Positions 25,901 to 37,900 of a stretch of DNA of 64,000 nt are shown in pieces. Position 1 is the first letter of the stretch, and every line of letters starts with the position of its first letter. The translations under genes were made by a program, and so were the position numbers. Where the stretch lies: positions 42,973,537-43,037,536 of the forward strand of contig OX345636.1 in assembly GCA_947044365.1 (NCBI GenBank), in the 5' to 3' direction. The stretch comes from Petrosia ficiformis. Its lineage: Eukaryota; Porifera; Demospongiae; Haplosclerida; Petrosiidae. The notes below the pieces were generated by a model. That model was not told where the DNA came from and searched no databases. It worked only from the letters and a program-made list of their open reading frames with translations.

Positions 25901-28900
25901 GCAATTGTGTGTTCCTTCACTACACTCATTAGTATCTGAAGAGAAACAAATGTACATAATTATGCGAAATTATATATATTTATATGTTTTAACGTTTGTG
26001 ATAATTATCATTATTAACGTATAACAGTATGTATACACACATTCTATACATACCGCTACAAGTAACATTATCAAAGTGTAGATGATAACCATCATTACAT
26101 CCACACGTGTAGCTTCCATTAGTGTTAATACATATTTGAGAGCAATTGTGTGTTCCATCACTACACTCATCCGTATCTGAATACAAACAGATGTACATAA
26201 TTATGTGGAATCATATACATGCATGTTTGAATGTTTGTAATAATTCTTATCATAATAATCATAATTTAGAGCTATAAACATATACACATTTTGTACATAC
26301 CGTTACACGTAACCTCATCAGAGTCTAGTTCATAACCATCATCACAATCACAAGTGAAGCTTCCAATAGTGTTAATACATATTTGAGAGCAATTGTGTCT
26401 TCCATCACTACACTCATTCGTATCTGAATACAAAGAGATGTACATAAATATGTGGAATTATATACATGCATGTTTGTATGTTTGTAATAATTCTTATAAT
26501 TATAATTATAATTTAGAGCTGTAAGCATATGCACATTATGTACATACCATTACACGTAACCTCATCAGAGTCTAGTTCATAACCATCATCACATTCACAA
26601 GTGAAGCTTCTAATAGTGTTAATACATATTTGAGAGCAATTGTGTGTTCCATCAATACACTCATCCGTATCTGAATACAAAAAGATCTATATAAATATGT
26701 GGAATTATATACATGCATGTTTGAATGTTTGTAATAATTCTTATCATAATAATCATAATTTAGAGCTATAAACATATACACATTTTGTACATACCGTTAC
26801 ACGTAACCTCATCAGAGTCTAGTTCATAACCATCATCACAATCACAAGTGAAGCTTCCAATAGTGTTAATACATATTTGAGAGCAATTGTGTCTTCCATC
26901 ACTACACTCATCAGTATCTGAAGAGTAACAGATTTACATAATTGCAAGTAAGTGGAATTATATACATGCATGTTTGAATGTATGTAATAATTGTTATCAT
27001 TATGATTAGAACTCTACAATGTATAGTAGTATGTATACACACATTTTATACATACCATTACAAGTAACATTATCAAAGTCTAGATGATAACCATCATTAC
27101 ATCCACACGTGTAGCTTCCAATAGTGTTAGTACATATTTGAGAGCAATTGTGTGTTCCTTCACTACACTCATCAGTATCTAAAGAGTAACACACTTACAC
27201 ATACACATGTATGTGGAATTGTATACATGCATGTTTGAATGTATGTAATAATTGTTATCATTATGATTAGGACTCTACAATGTATAGAGTATGTTTATAT
27301 ACATTTTGTACACACCATTACAAGTAATATTATCAAAGTCTAGATGATAACCATCATTACATCCACACGTGAAACTTCCATCAGTGTTAGTACATATTTG
27401 AGAGCAATTGTGTGTTGCTTCGCTACACTCATTAGTATCTGAAGGGTAACAAATGTACATAATTATACGAAATAATATATAATTATGTATGTTTTAACGT
27501 TTGTGATAATTATCATTATTCAAGTATAGCAGTATGTAGACACACATTTTATACGTACCACTACAAGTAACATTATCAAAGTCTACATGATAACCATCAT
27601 TACATCCACACGTGAAGCTTCCATCAGTGTTAGTACATATTTGAGAGCAATTGTGTGTTCCTTCTCTACACTCATTAGTATCTGAAGAGTAACAAATTTA
27701 CATAATTACATGCATGTGGAATTATATACATGCATGTTTGAATGTATGTAATCATTATTATTATAACTATGCAATGTATAGCAGTATGTTTATACACATT
27801 TTGTACACACCATTACAAGTAACATTATCAAAGTCTAGATGATAACCATCATTACATCCACACGTGAAGCTTCCATCAGTGTTAATACATATTTGAGAAC
27901 AATTGTGTGTTCTATCACTACACTCATCCGTATCTGAATACAAACAGATGTACATAATTATGTGGAATTATATACATGCATGTTTCAAGGTTTGTAATAA
28001 TTATTATCATTATAATTATAATTCAGAGCTGTAAGTATATACACATTTTGTACATACCGTTACACGTAACTTCATCAGAGTCTAGTTCATAACCATCATC
28101 ACAATCACAAGTGAAGCTTCCAATAATGTTAATACATATTTGAGAGCAATTGTGTGTTCCTTCACTACACTCATCAGTATCTGAAGAGTAACAGATTTAC
28201 ATAATTGCAAGTAAGTGGAATTATATACATGCATGTTTGAATGTATGTAATAATTGTTATCATTATGATTAGAACTCTACAATGTATAGCTGTATGTATA
28301 CACACATTTTATACATACCATTACAAGTAACATTATCAAAGTCTAGATAATAACCATCATTACATCCACACATGTAGCTTCCATTAGTGTTAGTACATAT
28401 ATGAGAGCAATTGTGTGTTCCATTACTACACTCATCAGTATCTGAACAGCAACAGATGTACATAAATATGTTGAATTATATACATGTATGTTGGAATGTT
28501 TGTAATAATTATGATCATTATTATTATAATTATACAACTGTATGTATATACATATTTTGTATATGCATGTTTGTATGTTCCACAACAGTTCTGTAGTCAT
28601 GACCAAGCAAATAGAAACAGCATTGTTCGAACGCCTCTGTCTACACTACAAAACCGAATACCACGCCTCTGAGAATGCCCACTCGCCCCTCCCTCCCCCA
28701 GTGGAGTCTCCAATCCTCTATCCACCTTTCTTCCTTCCTTAATACTACTATGATAACTACCCACTTCTGTATAACCCTTATCTGTACACCCCTTAGCCCC
28801 TTTTTCAACACACTCTCCCTTCAGAAGAGCAGCTAGAGGCATTGGTTTGCAGTGATCTCTGCACAGAATGTAACATCAACCTTAACACCAACCCCGCTGA

Positions 28901-31900
28901 CTACATCAGTTGCTCCTATCACATCCCACCTCCCGAACCCAGGTAAGCATACTCTCTATTAGTAGTAGTAGTCCTTTCACTTCTTACCTCCCGAACCCAG
29001 GTTAGCTAGCATACTTTCTATTAGTAGTAGTAGTAGTAGTCATATCACTTCCCACCTCCAAAATCCAGGTAAGCATATTCTCTATTAGTAGTAGTAGTAG
29101 TCCTATCACTTCCCACCTCCAAAACCCAGGTAAGCATACTCTCTAGCAGTAGTAACAGTCCTATCACTTCCCACCTCTCGAACTCAGGTAAGCATACTCT
29201 CTTTTAGTAGTAGTAGTAGTCCTATCACTTCCTACCTCCCGAACCCAGGTATGCATACTCTCTAGCAGTAGTAGCAGTCCTATCACTTCCCACCTCCCGA
29301 ACCCAGGTATGCATACTCTCTAGCAGTAGTAGCAGTCCTATCACTTCCCACCTCTCGAACTCAGGTAAGCATACTCTCTATTAATAGTAGTAGTTCTATC
29401 ATTTCCCATTTCCCTAACCCAGGTAAGCATACTCTCTATTAGTAGTAGTAGTTACTCTCAGTCTATTCATGGCTACCAGTAGGTACAGGTTCATCACTAG
29501 GTTTGTCATCATGGTGGTGGTCAAGTGTAATACATTATTATATAATTATAGTGCACTATACATAAAGTAAATATTCCTATACATACTTTGCAGTAATCAG
29601 TATTGTAACTTAAATTGGTCACACTAAGTCAATGTTTGAAGTACATACACACCATTGTCTACTCAACCTCTGACAGGCAAACATTGCAAATTTCTAAACC
29701 TAGTGAGGATCTTGTGCCACCGACATCACACATCAGTGTAGTTTATCACTGACTACCCTGTCGTCATTCTACCAGTGACTTCTAATCAGTGACTTCCTCC
29801 CAGCCTATATTAATGGCTGCTTCATTTCTCTCAGCCTATCAGTGGTTGTCTCATTTATCTCTGCCTTTCAGTGGCGATCTCAGCTTATCAGTGGCTATCT
29901 CAGCTTATCAGAGGCTGTATTGGCTATTTCTTAGCTTATCAGTGGCTGCCACCCCTTATTCCCTTTGGAATCAATTGTCTCCACAACTTAGGCGTTTGTC
30001 TCTAAAGTTCAAAGACCTGAATACATAATGGGTCAGATGTTGTGGTTGTGGCACTTTATGTGCAATGTTTGCCCAACTAGTTGCATACTCTCCCCACCAC
30101 CCCTCCTCTTTTTTATTGTTGCTTTCTATCCACAGCTGTCCCCTTTAACTCTTAGCTATCTCAAGGGCTATCGTAGCCTTCCAGCTCTTTTTATTCAGAA
30201 GATTATGGGTTGTTTCTGCACCCAGCAGCCCTAATTCATACTATAAGAGTACTTACTCTTAAGCTTCAATGGCTGCCTTCTTGCAGCCTTCTAGTGGTCC
30301 ACCACTGTCATCTCTCCCCCTCACCTGCTCCATTTTTTGTCTCTGCCGACATTTATGGCATCAGCCACACAGGCTCATAGCCTTCCTCTAACTACTCCTT
30401 CAGTCCTTCCTCCTCTCCCTCTCCTTCCAGTCTGTGGAAACTTCCTAATATCTACCAACATCCCACCTATCCCACCTAATCTGGTTCAGATGATCAGAAG
30501 GTGGGAATTTGTGAAGCTTAACCAGCTCCTTCCAGACAATCTGGTGAGTTTCCCAAATCAAGACTCAGAATTGGGGAACCAGAAACTCCCCAGAGAGAAG
30601 AAGAATCTTCCACCGATCTAGGACATTCCATCCTGGTGTTTTGCAATGTTGCTCTACACAGCAAAGACTGGGGTGATGTTACCTTACATGGCCAGTATTC
30701 TCCAAACCAGCACCAACTATCTGGTTAAGTCCTGCCTGTTCATGGTAGATTTCTTCGAGCTCAGGCCCAATTTCTAAGACTAGCTCCAGAGTGTCACATG
30801 AAATGGATGCATAGCCCCTTTTCTTCATCATATAACATTCACACAAGCCACGTTGGGGTCATCCCAAAATACTACAGAGTGGTAAAATGGTACCAAATCG
30901 TTGATCTGTCTTTCTCTAGTGTCAATGATGGTATAGACCCCTCCCTGTGCTCCATGTCTTGTTGTAAATAACCAACAACCAGTGCGAAAGGGTAGTCGCC
31001 GCAAAGTTTAACAGAGTTATAACTTGTAGAATATAATTTGATAACTTGTATAAAAATAAAAGAAAACTGAGCCTTATGTACTAACAGACCTTACAGTAAA
31101 CAAAAGCAGCTGTCACAATGACGAAGGTACAAGGTACATTAATAACAAGAAAAGACAGGTGCTAAATATAAAACATTTTAATCAAAGCACATGTTAGTAT
31201 AACTGAAGACTGTAAATTGGGTAATTAAACATCAAAGACTAAACATTTGTACAAAATATGTACAACATGACTAACTATATATTACAAAATGTCCTACATC
31301 ACTGTTCAGGAGACCATACAAGAAATAACCAAGTTAGAAAAAGAAACCCTACTAGCAAAACATGACATGCAAAATGCTTATAGGATGGTTCTAGTCCATC
31401 CCACAGATAGTCACCTGCTAGAGATACAATGGCAAGGAGCGACTTACATAGACAGGGTGCTACCTTTATCTATATACATTCAGCTCCTAAGATCTTCAAC
31501 TTTATGGCCAATCTCCTACAGTGGATCATAATTGATCACTGTCATATAATTGTCATACATTACCTGGATGACTTTCTACAAATTGCCCCCCCAGGTTTAG
31601 CCATTGTGCGAAAGCCCTAGATAAGACCCTGGCTATATGCCAGGGGCTCGGCATCCCAATTGCCCCCAAGAAAGTGGAGGGCCTGTCAACACAACTCACT
31701 TTTCTGGGAATGCACAATGGCCTGGGAATCTCGGCTTCTTCACGACAAACTCATAAGAATCCATACCATGGTGAAGCATTGAAAGGGATGCTATTCCTGC
31801 AAAGCAAAAAAACTGGAGTCCCTGCTTGGATGCCTCCAAAAGGTGGCTAGAGTAGTTCCTTCTGGTATTACGTTCACACAGAGAATTATTGACTTCCATC

Positions 31901-34900
31901 AGCCGCTACCCCCTCCGACCACATCCGTCTCAACAGTGGCTTTCGCTCAGACAATGAGTGGTAGTGTCATTTCCTTCTTTCATGGAATGGAGTGTCTCTG
32001 CAGCCTCCTACCCACTATGCTTCTCATGCTGTTATCACTTGTGGAGCATACTAACCCTGCCCTTGGTTCCAGATTTGCTGGCCAGTCTCCTGGTCAACAG
32101 TGGATATCGCAGCAAAAGTACTGTTACCTATTGTCATGGCACTCGTGACCAACAATCTGGGAAAACCAATGGTCAGGCAGCTCAGTTCTCATTTGGTGTG
32201 ATAACATAGATGTGGTGCACATCCTCAGATCAGGTTATGCCAAAAACGATGATGTTATGCATTTCATTTGCTGTTTTTTCTTAATAACAACATCATTTTC
32301 ACTCTTTTTACTTTCTTAACACCTGCCCAGTTGTCATAATCAGTCAGCCGATGCTCTGTCCTGGGATCATCTTCCACTCTTTTATTCCCTTGTTGCTCAG
32401 GGCACCCTGTCACCATCTCCAATTCCCTTTAGGCTGGTGGAGCTACTGGTATCTCCTCATCTGGACTGGGCAGACAAATCATGGACAACTTGGTTTCTTT
32501 CTATTTGGCAAAGGGTTTAGCCACTTCAACACAAAAGGCATACACATCAGCTCAGAAGCATTACCTTCAGTTTCGTTCAGCTAACAATCTTCAGCGGCTT
32601 CCCCCATTGGAAACATCTTTATTTCAGTTCATCACAGGGCTGGCTAATAGTTCTCTTAAACACCTGACAATCAAATGCTACTAATCAGGTGTCAGGCACC
32701 TTCAGATCTCAGCTGGCCTTTCAGACCCCAATATCTCATCTCAAGCTAGTACTATGTGTTATTAAATGCCACCAATCTCAAATAGGCTCTACAGCTAAGG
32801 CATGACTCCCAATCACCCCTCAGGTTCTGTGCTCTCTAGATGAGTATTGGTTATCAAATAATCAGGGGGATGATACACTCATGATTTGGGCAGTGTGCTG
32901 TTTCAGTTTCTTCAGCTTCATTCGAGCAGGCAAGATCTGCACCCCATCAAATGACCCAGGTGGCCACCTTTCCCCAGCAGATATATATATATATATATAT
33001 ATAATTATCTATAGATGATCCTTCCCACCCAAGCATCCTGAGGATTTGCATTGATCTATTCAGAAAAGGTGTTCATATTATTGTTGGAGCAACAGGTGAC
33101 TTTCTAGGCCCAGTTGCCGTAAGCTCATACTGCAATTAGAGGAAAGGAAACAGGTCCCTTATTTTGTTTTTCTAATGGAAGTGCTCTGACCAGACAGATT
33201 TTGTGTCTTCAGTTTGTAGGGACTTATCAGGCATAGCTTTACAAATGTCTCTAAACAGTGGTCATAGATTCTGTATAGGACCAGCTGCCACTGCAGCTTC
33301 TGAAGGTATTGGTGATGCCTTGATAAAGACAATGGACAGAATCATTGCTTATCAGTACCACCTATTCAGACTTCCATTGATCAAATTGTAGCAGTCTCCA
33401 GACGTCTTCTATAACAAATTCAGTAATTGTAGTAGTGCTCATTACTGTTGTACTTCCATATCCTGTGAGTGTGTTCCCATGAACCTAATTATCATCGTCC
33501 TTTATTGATTGTCATCAGCTATAACTTTAAATTTCTCCACCTCTTCTAAGAGGATGGCCCCCTACGAGGTCCAATCCTTGGGCCTCTGTGGAGGTCACCC
33601 TAAACACTGACCTCCACACAATATTATATGTATCTTCTGGTATCAATGAAAACGAGCATTTCCTCAATAATTATGAACATCATAAAAGTGATTAATAATC
33701 ACAACAAATGAAATTACTAGTAAACTTGTTACAGTAACAGTTACATCTTTATTAAACAACAAATAATGACCGATAACAAATACTGATCCAATTATTGGTG
33801 CACCACTAATATACATATAAATGACAGTAAGTATGCTCATTAACAATCACTATCCAGTAGAACGCTTATTCTATAACTATAAATTACTGAATATAATTGA
33901 AGGCCTAAGAGTGGTCTAACTCACAAAACAGTACTCTACCCAGGCTAATACCAAAACACCATGAAAATCCATTTAAGGAGCCTGGAAATATTTAAGAAAT
34001 CAAATATATTACAAATGGGAGAGGAAAATGTATTTGTATATTAATTGTCATAATATTGCCCAGTTCTGCTACATATGTATACAAATATGATTTAAGATTA
34101 GCGTTTAAAGGGAGTACTTCATTTTAGCAAGAATTTGATTATATTTAGCTGGAGTAACAATTCTACAGAGCCTCATTTACAGACTCTCTTTGTAAATAAT
34201 ATGAATAAGGTAATATCTACAAAATTCACAAATATTTCTATGCAATTTTGTAAGATTACACAATCGTAGGTCTGGTATGAATACATTTATGTCTATATTA
34301 TAAAGATTAGTATGTCTGCATATGTGCATATAGGTATGCCTGTATGTATTCATATTTAAAATTTTTTTTTGGCATACCATTCACAAGTCAACCCATCTTT
34401 CTCTTCTAGATGCTAATTGTTATAATCATTCTAAATAAAATACCAATCGATTTTGGCATACACATATGTAGGTTCACATGTGACATGTAGTTGAATGTTA
34501 CTAATATTATTTGTAACATATGAAAAATGATGATTCGGTGACGCTTATAATGCTGTTTGACTATATTGAAACATACCATTACATGACAATCCATCTTCAT
34601 CCAAAATATAACCATCATTACATGAACAGAATAAACCTTCCGGAGAGAAGTTACATAGCTGAGTACAGTTAGAACACTGATCACCAGCTATTGAGAGAGG
34701 GTGTTAACTATAATGTATATAGTCGAGTGTTATGTGTGTGGGTGTGATTGTCTGAATCCTTTTAGATACCATTAAACATTGTATGTGTAATTTAATTGAT
34801 CATACAGGTTGTTGTTATGACTGCATGATAAAAGATACTTATACTATAATCAATTATCATGTCAATATCTCATATCACATGCACAAAGAATGTGTGGAGA

Positions 34901-37900
34901 CCTAAAATGATTTAATCATAACGTTTATTCTGCTTCGTTGTATGTCTAATAGAAAGTATAAGCATAATTGAAATTACGGATTATAGTTACATGCACATGA
35001 CCATGTAGTCAATTAAATTACAATTTACACTATTTCATGCAACTGTACTAACAAATAATTTAGTTATTTTAACAATTAAATTATGTTTGCAGTGTAAAAC
35101 ACTTATTAATCACTTTGTTGCACAGCCACAGGGGTGCCCAATTTACAGAGTACAGACAAAATAATATTATTACCACTTTATAATTATGTTATTGACAGTA
35201 GGAAGACTAATTTCTCTCATGATTATGTTACAGCTGTTAGATCTTTACAATTTATATGGCAATTTGCCCCAAAGAGCACATGAAGTTTACAATAAAAACT
35301 ATGCTTTTCATGAAATCAGTGTAATTATAGCTGTTAACATTTAGGCCCTATTGAATTTGTCACTGTAAAAGAACAAAATTGTTAAAATAACTTGTTGATT
35401 GGTTATTGTATATGAAGTTACAAAAATCTAAACTTGTATTATCATACTGTTGATGCTATAACAATTACTTAAAGTCCTATTTTCTTATCCTTCCTACATA
35501 ATATTTCATGTCACTTATAAAACTTAAAAGTAACTGGCCATCAACAAATGGCTGAAATGTTTTGTGAAACTTGCAACTGCATAATTTAAATTACCAAGAA
35601 ACACCACAAAAGATTGTACCTATAGTTATTTGGCAACAATGGCAACTATATGATATCAGCTATCATGTATATAGGCACAACGAGCATCTTGACAATTTAA
35701 ATTTACACAATTCTTTGCAATTGTATACTCACCAATGAGTTATTTTAACATTTTTGTTATTGCACTGTAACTGCTCACTGTTGTAACATGATTTTCATAA
35801 CAGTCAGTTTTACATAACTTATTAGTGGGAAAGGTAGCTACTGACTAAAATTAAATGTGAGTAACATGGAATCCAAGTTGTCAGATATATTATATGAGTT
35901 AGTAATTACTGTCAACAATTGTAAGTGATCATTTTGAACAACAACATTATAGCCTGTTACCGTATTGTTGCTGTGTGTGATATTGGAAGTTATAGAGCTG
36001 TTTATAACTTCCTATTTTTCTGGCTGTAAGTATGGTAATAGCATCCACATGCAGTTAATATATCCCATTGGGTGTAAATTGAATGCTCGCTCAGTCTATT
36101 TTAAAATATTACTCTGTGCACTCAGATGTAGACATTCTGCCCTCACAATTATATTTTAGTAATAGACCATGACCACATTCTATAACTATAACTTCTAACA
36201 TCAATTTAAAGGTTCAGGAAACAAACTAATCTGAATTGCTTTTCGACATTTGAATTTGCTTGAAAATGTAATAGTCATAAATACAGGATACTAGTAATGT
36301 AATTCAATGCTATTGTAATCATACGTAGATAATGAGGTATATAAACATCTGATGGATTGAAAACATGTAGTGTGCAAAAGACTAATGTTTGTAATGACAC
36401 AAAAAGAATCAGTACCATATTAATTTATAACTGTTAAGTTTATTATGTTATGAGTAAAATATTATAGTAACTGTTAATAGTAATAGTTTAATCAATAACT
36501 AAATAATTTCTGATAAAATTGAATAGTACTCTCAAATGTTTACTTACGTGGAGGGCAGATTTGCGGAGCATCAGAACAGCAATCGTTTAGCTGATAACAA
36601 TGTGAATCACAATAGCAATCTCCGACCTTGCAACTAGAAACACGACTATATATACAGCAATCAGTATAATTAGCAGTGCAAGAACCTGTATGAAGTATTG
36701 TATACTACAATTTCATATGACAAAGGAATTATATAAACTGTAAAGAAAGGCACTGAAATAGCAGACATAGGCAAGAGTACATCTATATATCATATCTTAA
36801 ATATCGTGCAACTATATATTCCATTATAAGTACATATTCTTATAATATCTGGTATAACAAATGTCTAGATACAAGTTACTACTGCATACCAATGCAGGTT
36901 ACTCGGTCATTGTCCAGTAGATAACTACTATTACATCCACAAACAAAGCTTCCAATAGTGTTTGTACAAGTTTGAGAGCAACCATTGTTTCCATCACTGC
37001 ACTCATCAATATCTGAAAACATATACATGTGTAAGCATTACATATGTGACTGTTTTTGTTAATGTTGGTACATAAACATGTACAAAATATACATGTATGT
37101 TTGAATTCATTTACATACCATTGCAAGTAACTCCATCAGTGTCCAATAGAAACCCATTATAACATTCACAATTGAAGCCCCCTGCGGTATTTACACAAAC
37201 TTGAGAGCAATTGTGTGTTCCAACACTACACTCATTAGTATCTGGATGACAGTAAATGCAATGCATATTATGTTTATACTATGTTTGCATACACACAACC
37301 GTACTTTCAAACATACACACAAATATAAATAGTTATTACATATTCCATATATATATATATATATATATAATTGTTACTGCTGCATATATATTATTTAATT
37401 ATATAATAATAAAAACATTTTTTTAATAAAAGAGTATGTAATTATAATATATCAAAACTGAAAAAGCAGAGGAACAAGGTGGCTTTGGCAACAAAATGAA
37501 ATCCCACTTCCATATAACAACCGTACATAAGTATACACAGCTACAGTGAAGGCAAAACACAAAGAAGCCTTACTTATGTACGGTTGTTATATGGAAGTGG
37601 TATTTCATATTTTTGCCGAAGCCATCTTGTTCCTGTGATTTTTTGTTTTTGATATATATCTCTACATACTCTTTCATTTTTTAAAATGTTTTTAAATTAT
37701 TTTTGTATCATATTTAGTACACTGATGACATCTATAATATACTGACTAATCTACCTAATAAAAAATAATTATTATAATCAATGAATTAGTGGCATAATTG
37801 TGATGAAATTTCTTATCTCACTGTGATCAACTAACACATCAGTACAGAAGCAAATTCGTACTATTTGTAAAACCATCTGATATCTATCCATCTTAAAATT

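Larger units (their letters stand above)
29780..33430 (+). mobile_element. Degraded DIRS-like (tyrosine-recombinase) retrotransposon
   Basis: Plus-strand remnant, antisense to the receptor. Order: gag-like piece, RT, RNase H, tyrosine recombinase, typical of DIRS-group elements, which have no DDE integrase. Many frameshifts and stops; coding pieces switch frames. Its boundaries are not defined: I did not find the split or inverted terminal repeats typical of the group. It sits in a receptor intron. Confidence 0.85.
28442..34576. other. 6.1-kb receptor intron with retroelement
   Basis: Between array exon 28,319-28,441 and EGF exon 34,577-34,687. Contents: 28,500-28,920 C-rich plus-strand sequence without a recognised gene; minisatellite 28,920-29,460; DIRS-like element about 29,780-33,430; a repeat at 33,630-33,830 sharing motifs with 4,580-4,790 (ATGAAAA[C/T]GAGCATTT, then AACCGATAC-like); and from about 33,850 the start of SMB-EGF module A. 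Confidence 0.7.
33850..36700. repeat. SMB-EGF module A (segmental duplicate)
   Basis: Shares exon and intron sequence with module B (40,780-44,022) and module C (51,480-54,813). Examples: TATTGCCCAGTTCTG at 34,050 and 40,786; AGGTCTGGTATGAATACATT at 34,270 and 51,565; CAAGAAACACCACAAAAG at 35,596, 41,488 and 53,716. Module A has an EGF exon and an SMB exon but no signal-peptide exon. Confidence 0.85.

Noticed and set aside
13834..26781. Many minus-strand open frames of the form [20 protein letters not shown]
   Set aside because: These are the EGF exons read in a wrong frame; the correct frame gives six-Cys cbEGF sequence with matching splice phase.
10742..28441. Evenly spaced repeats resembling a CRISPR array or satellite
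   Set aside because: Each repeat is a 123-bp EGF exon with splice sites; spacers are introns that are themselves similar. No cas genes and the setting is eukaryotic.
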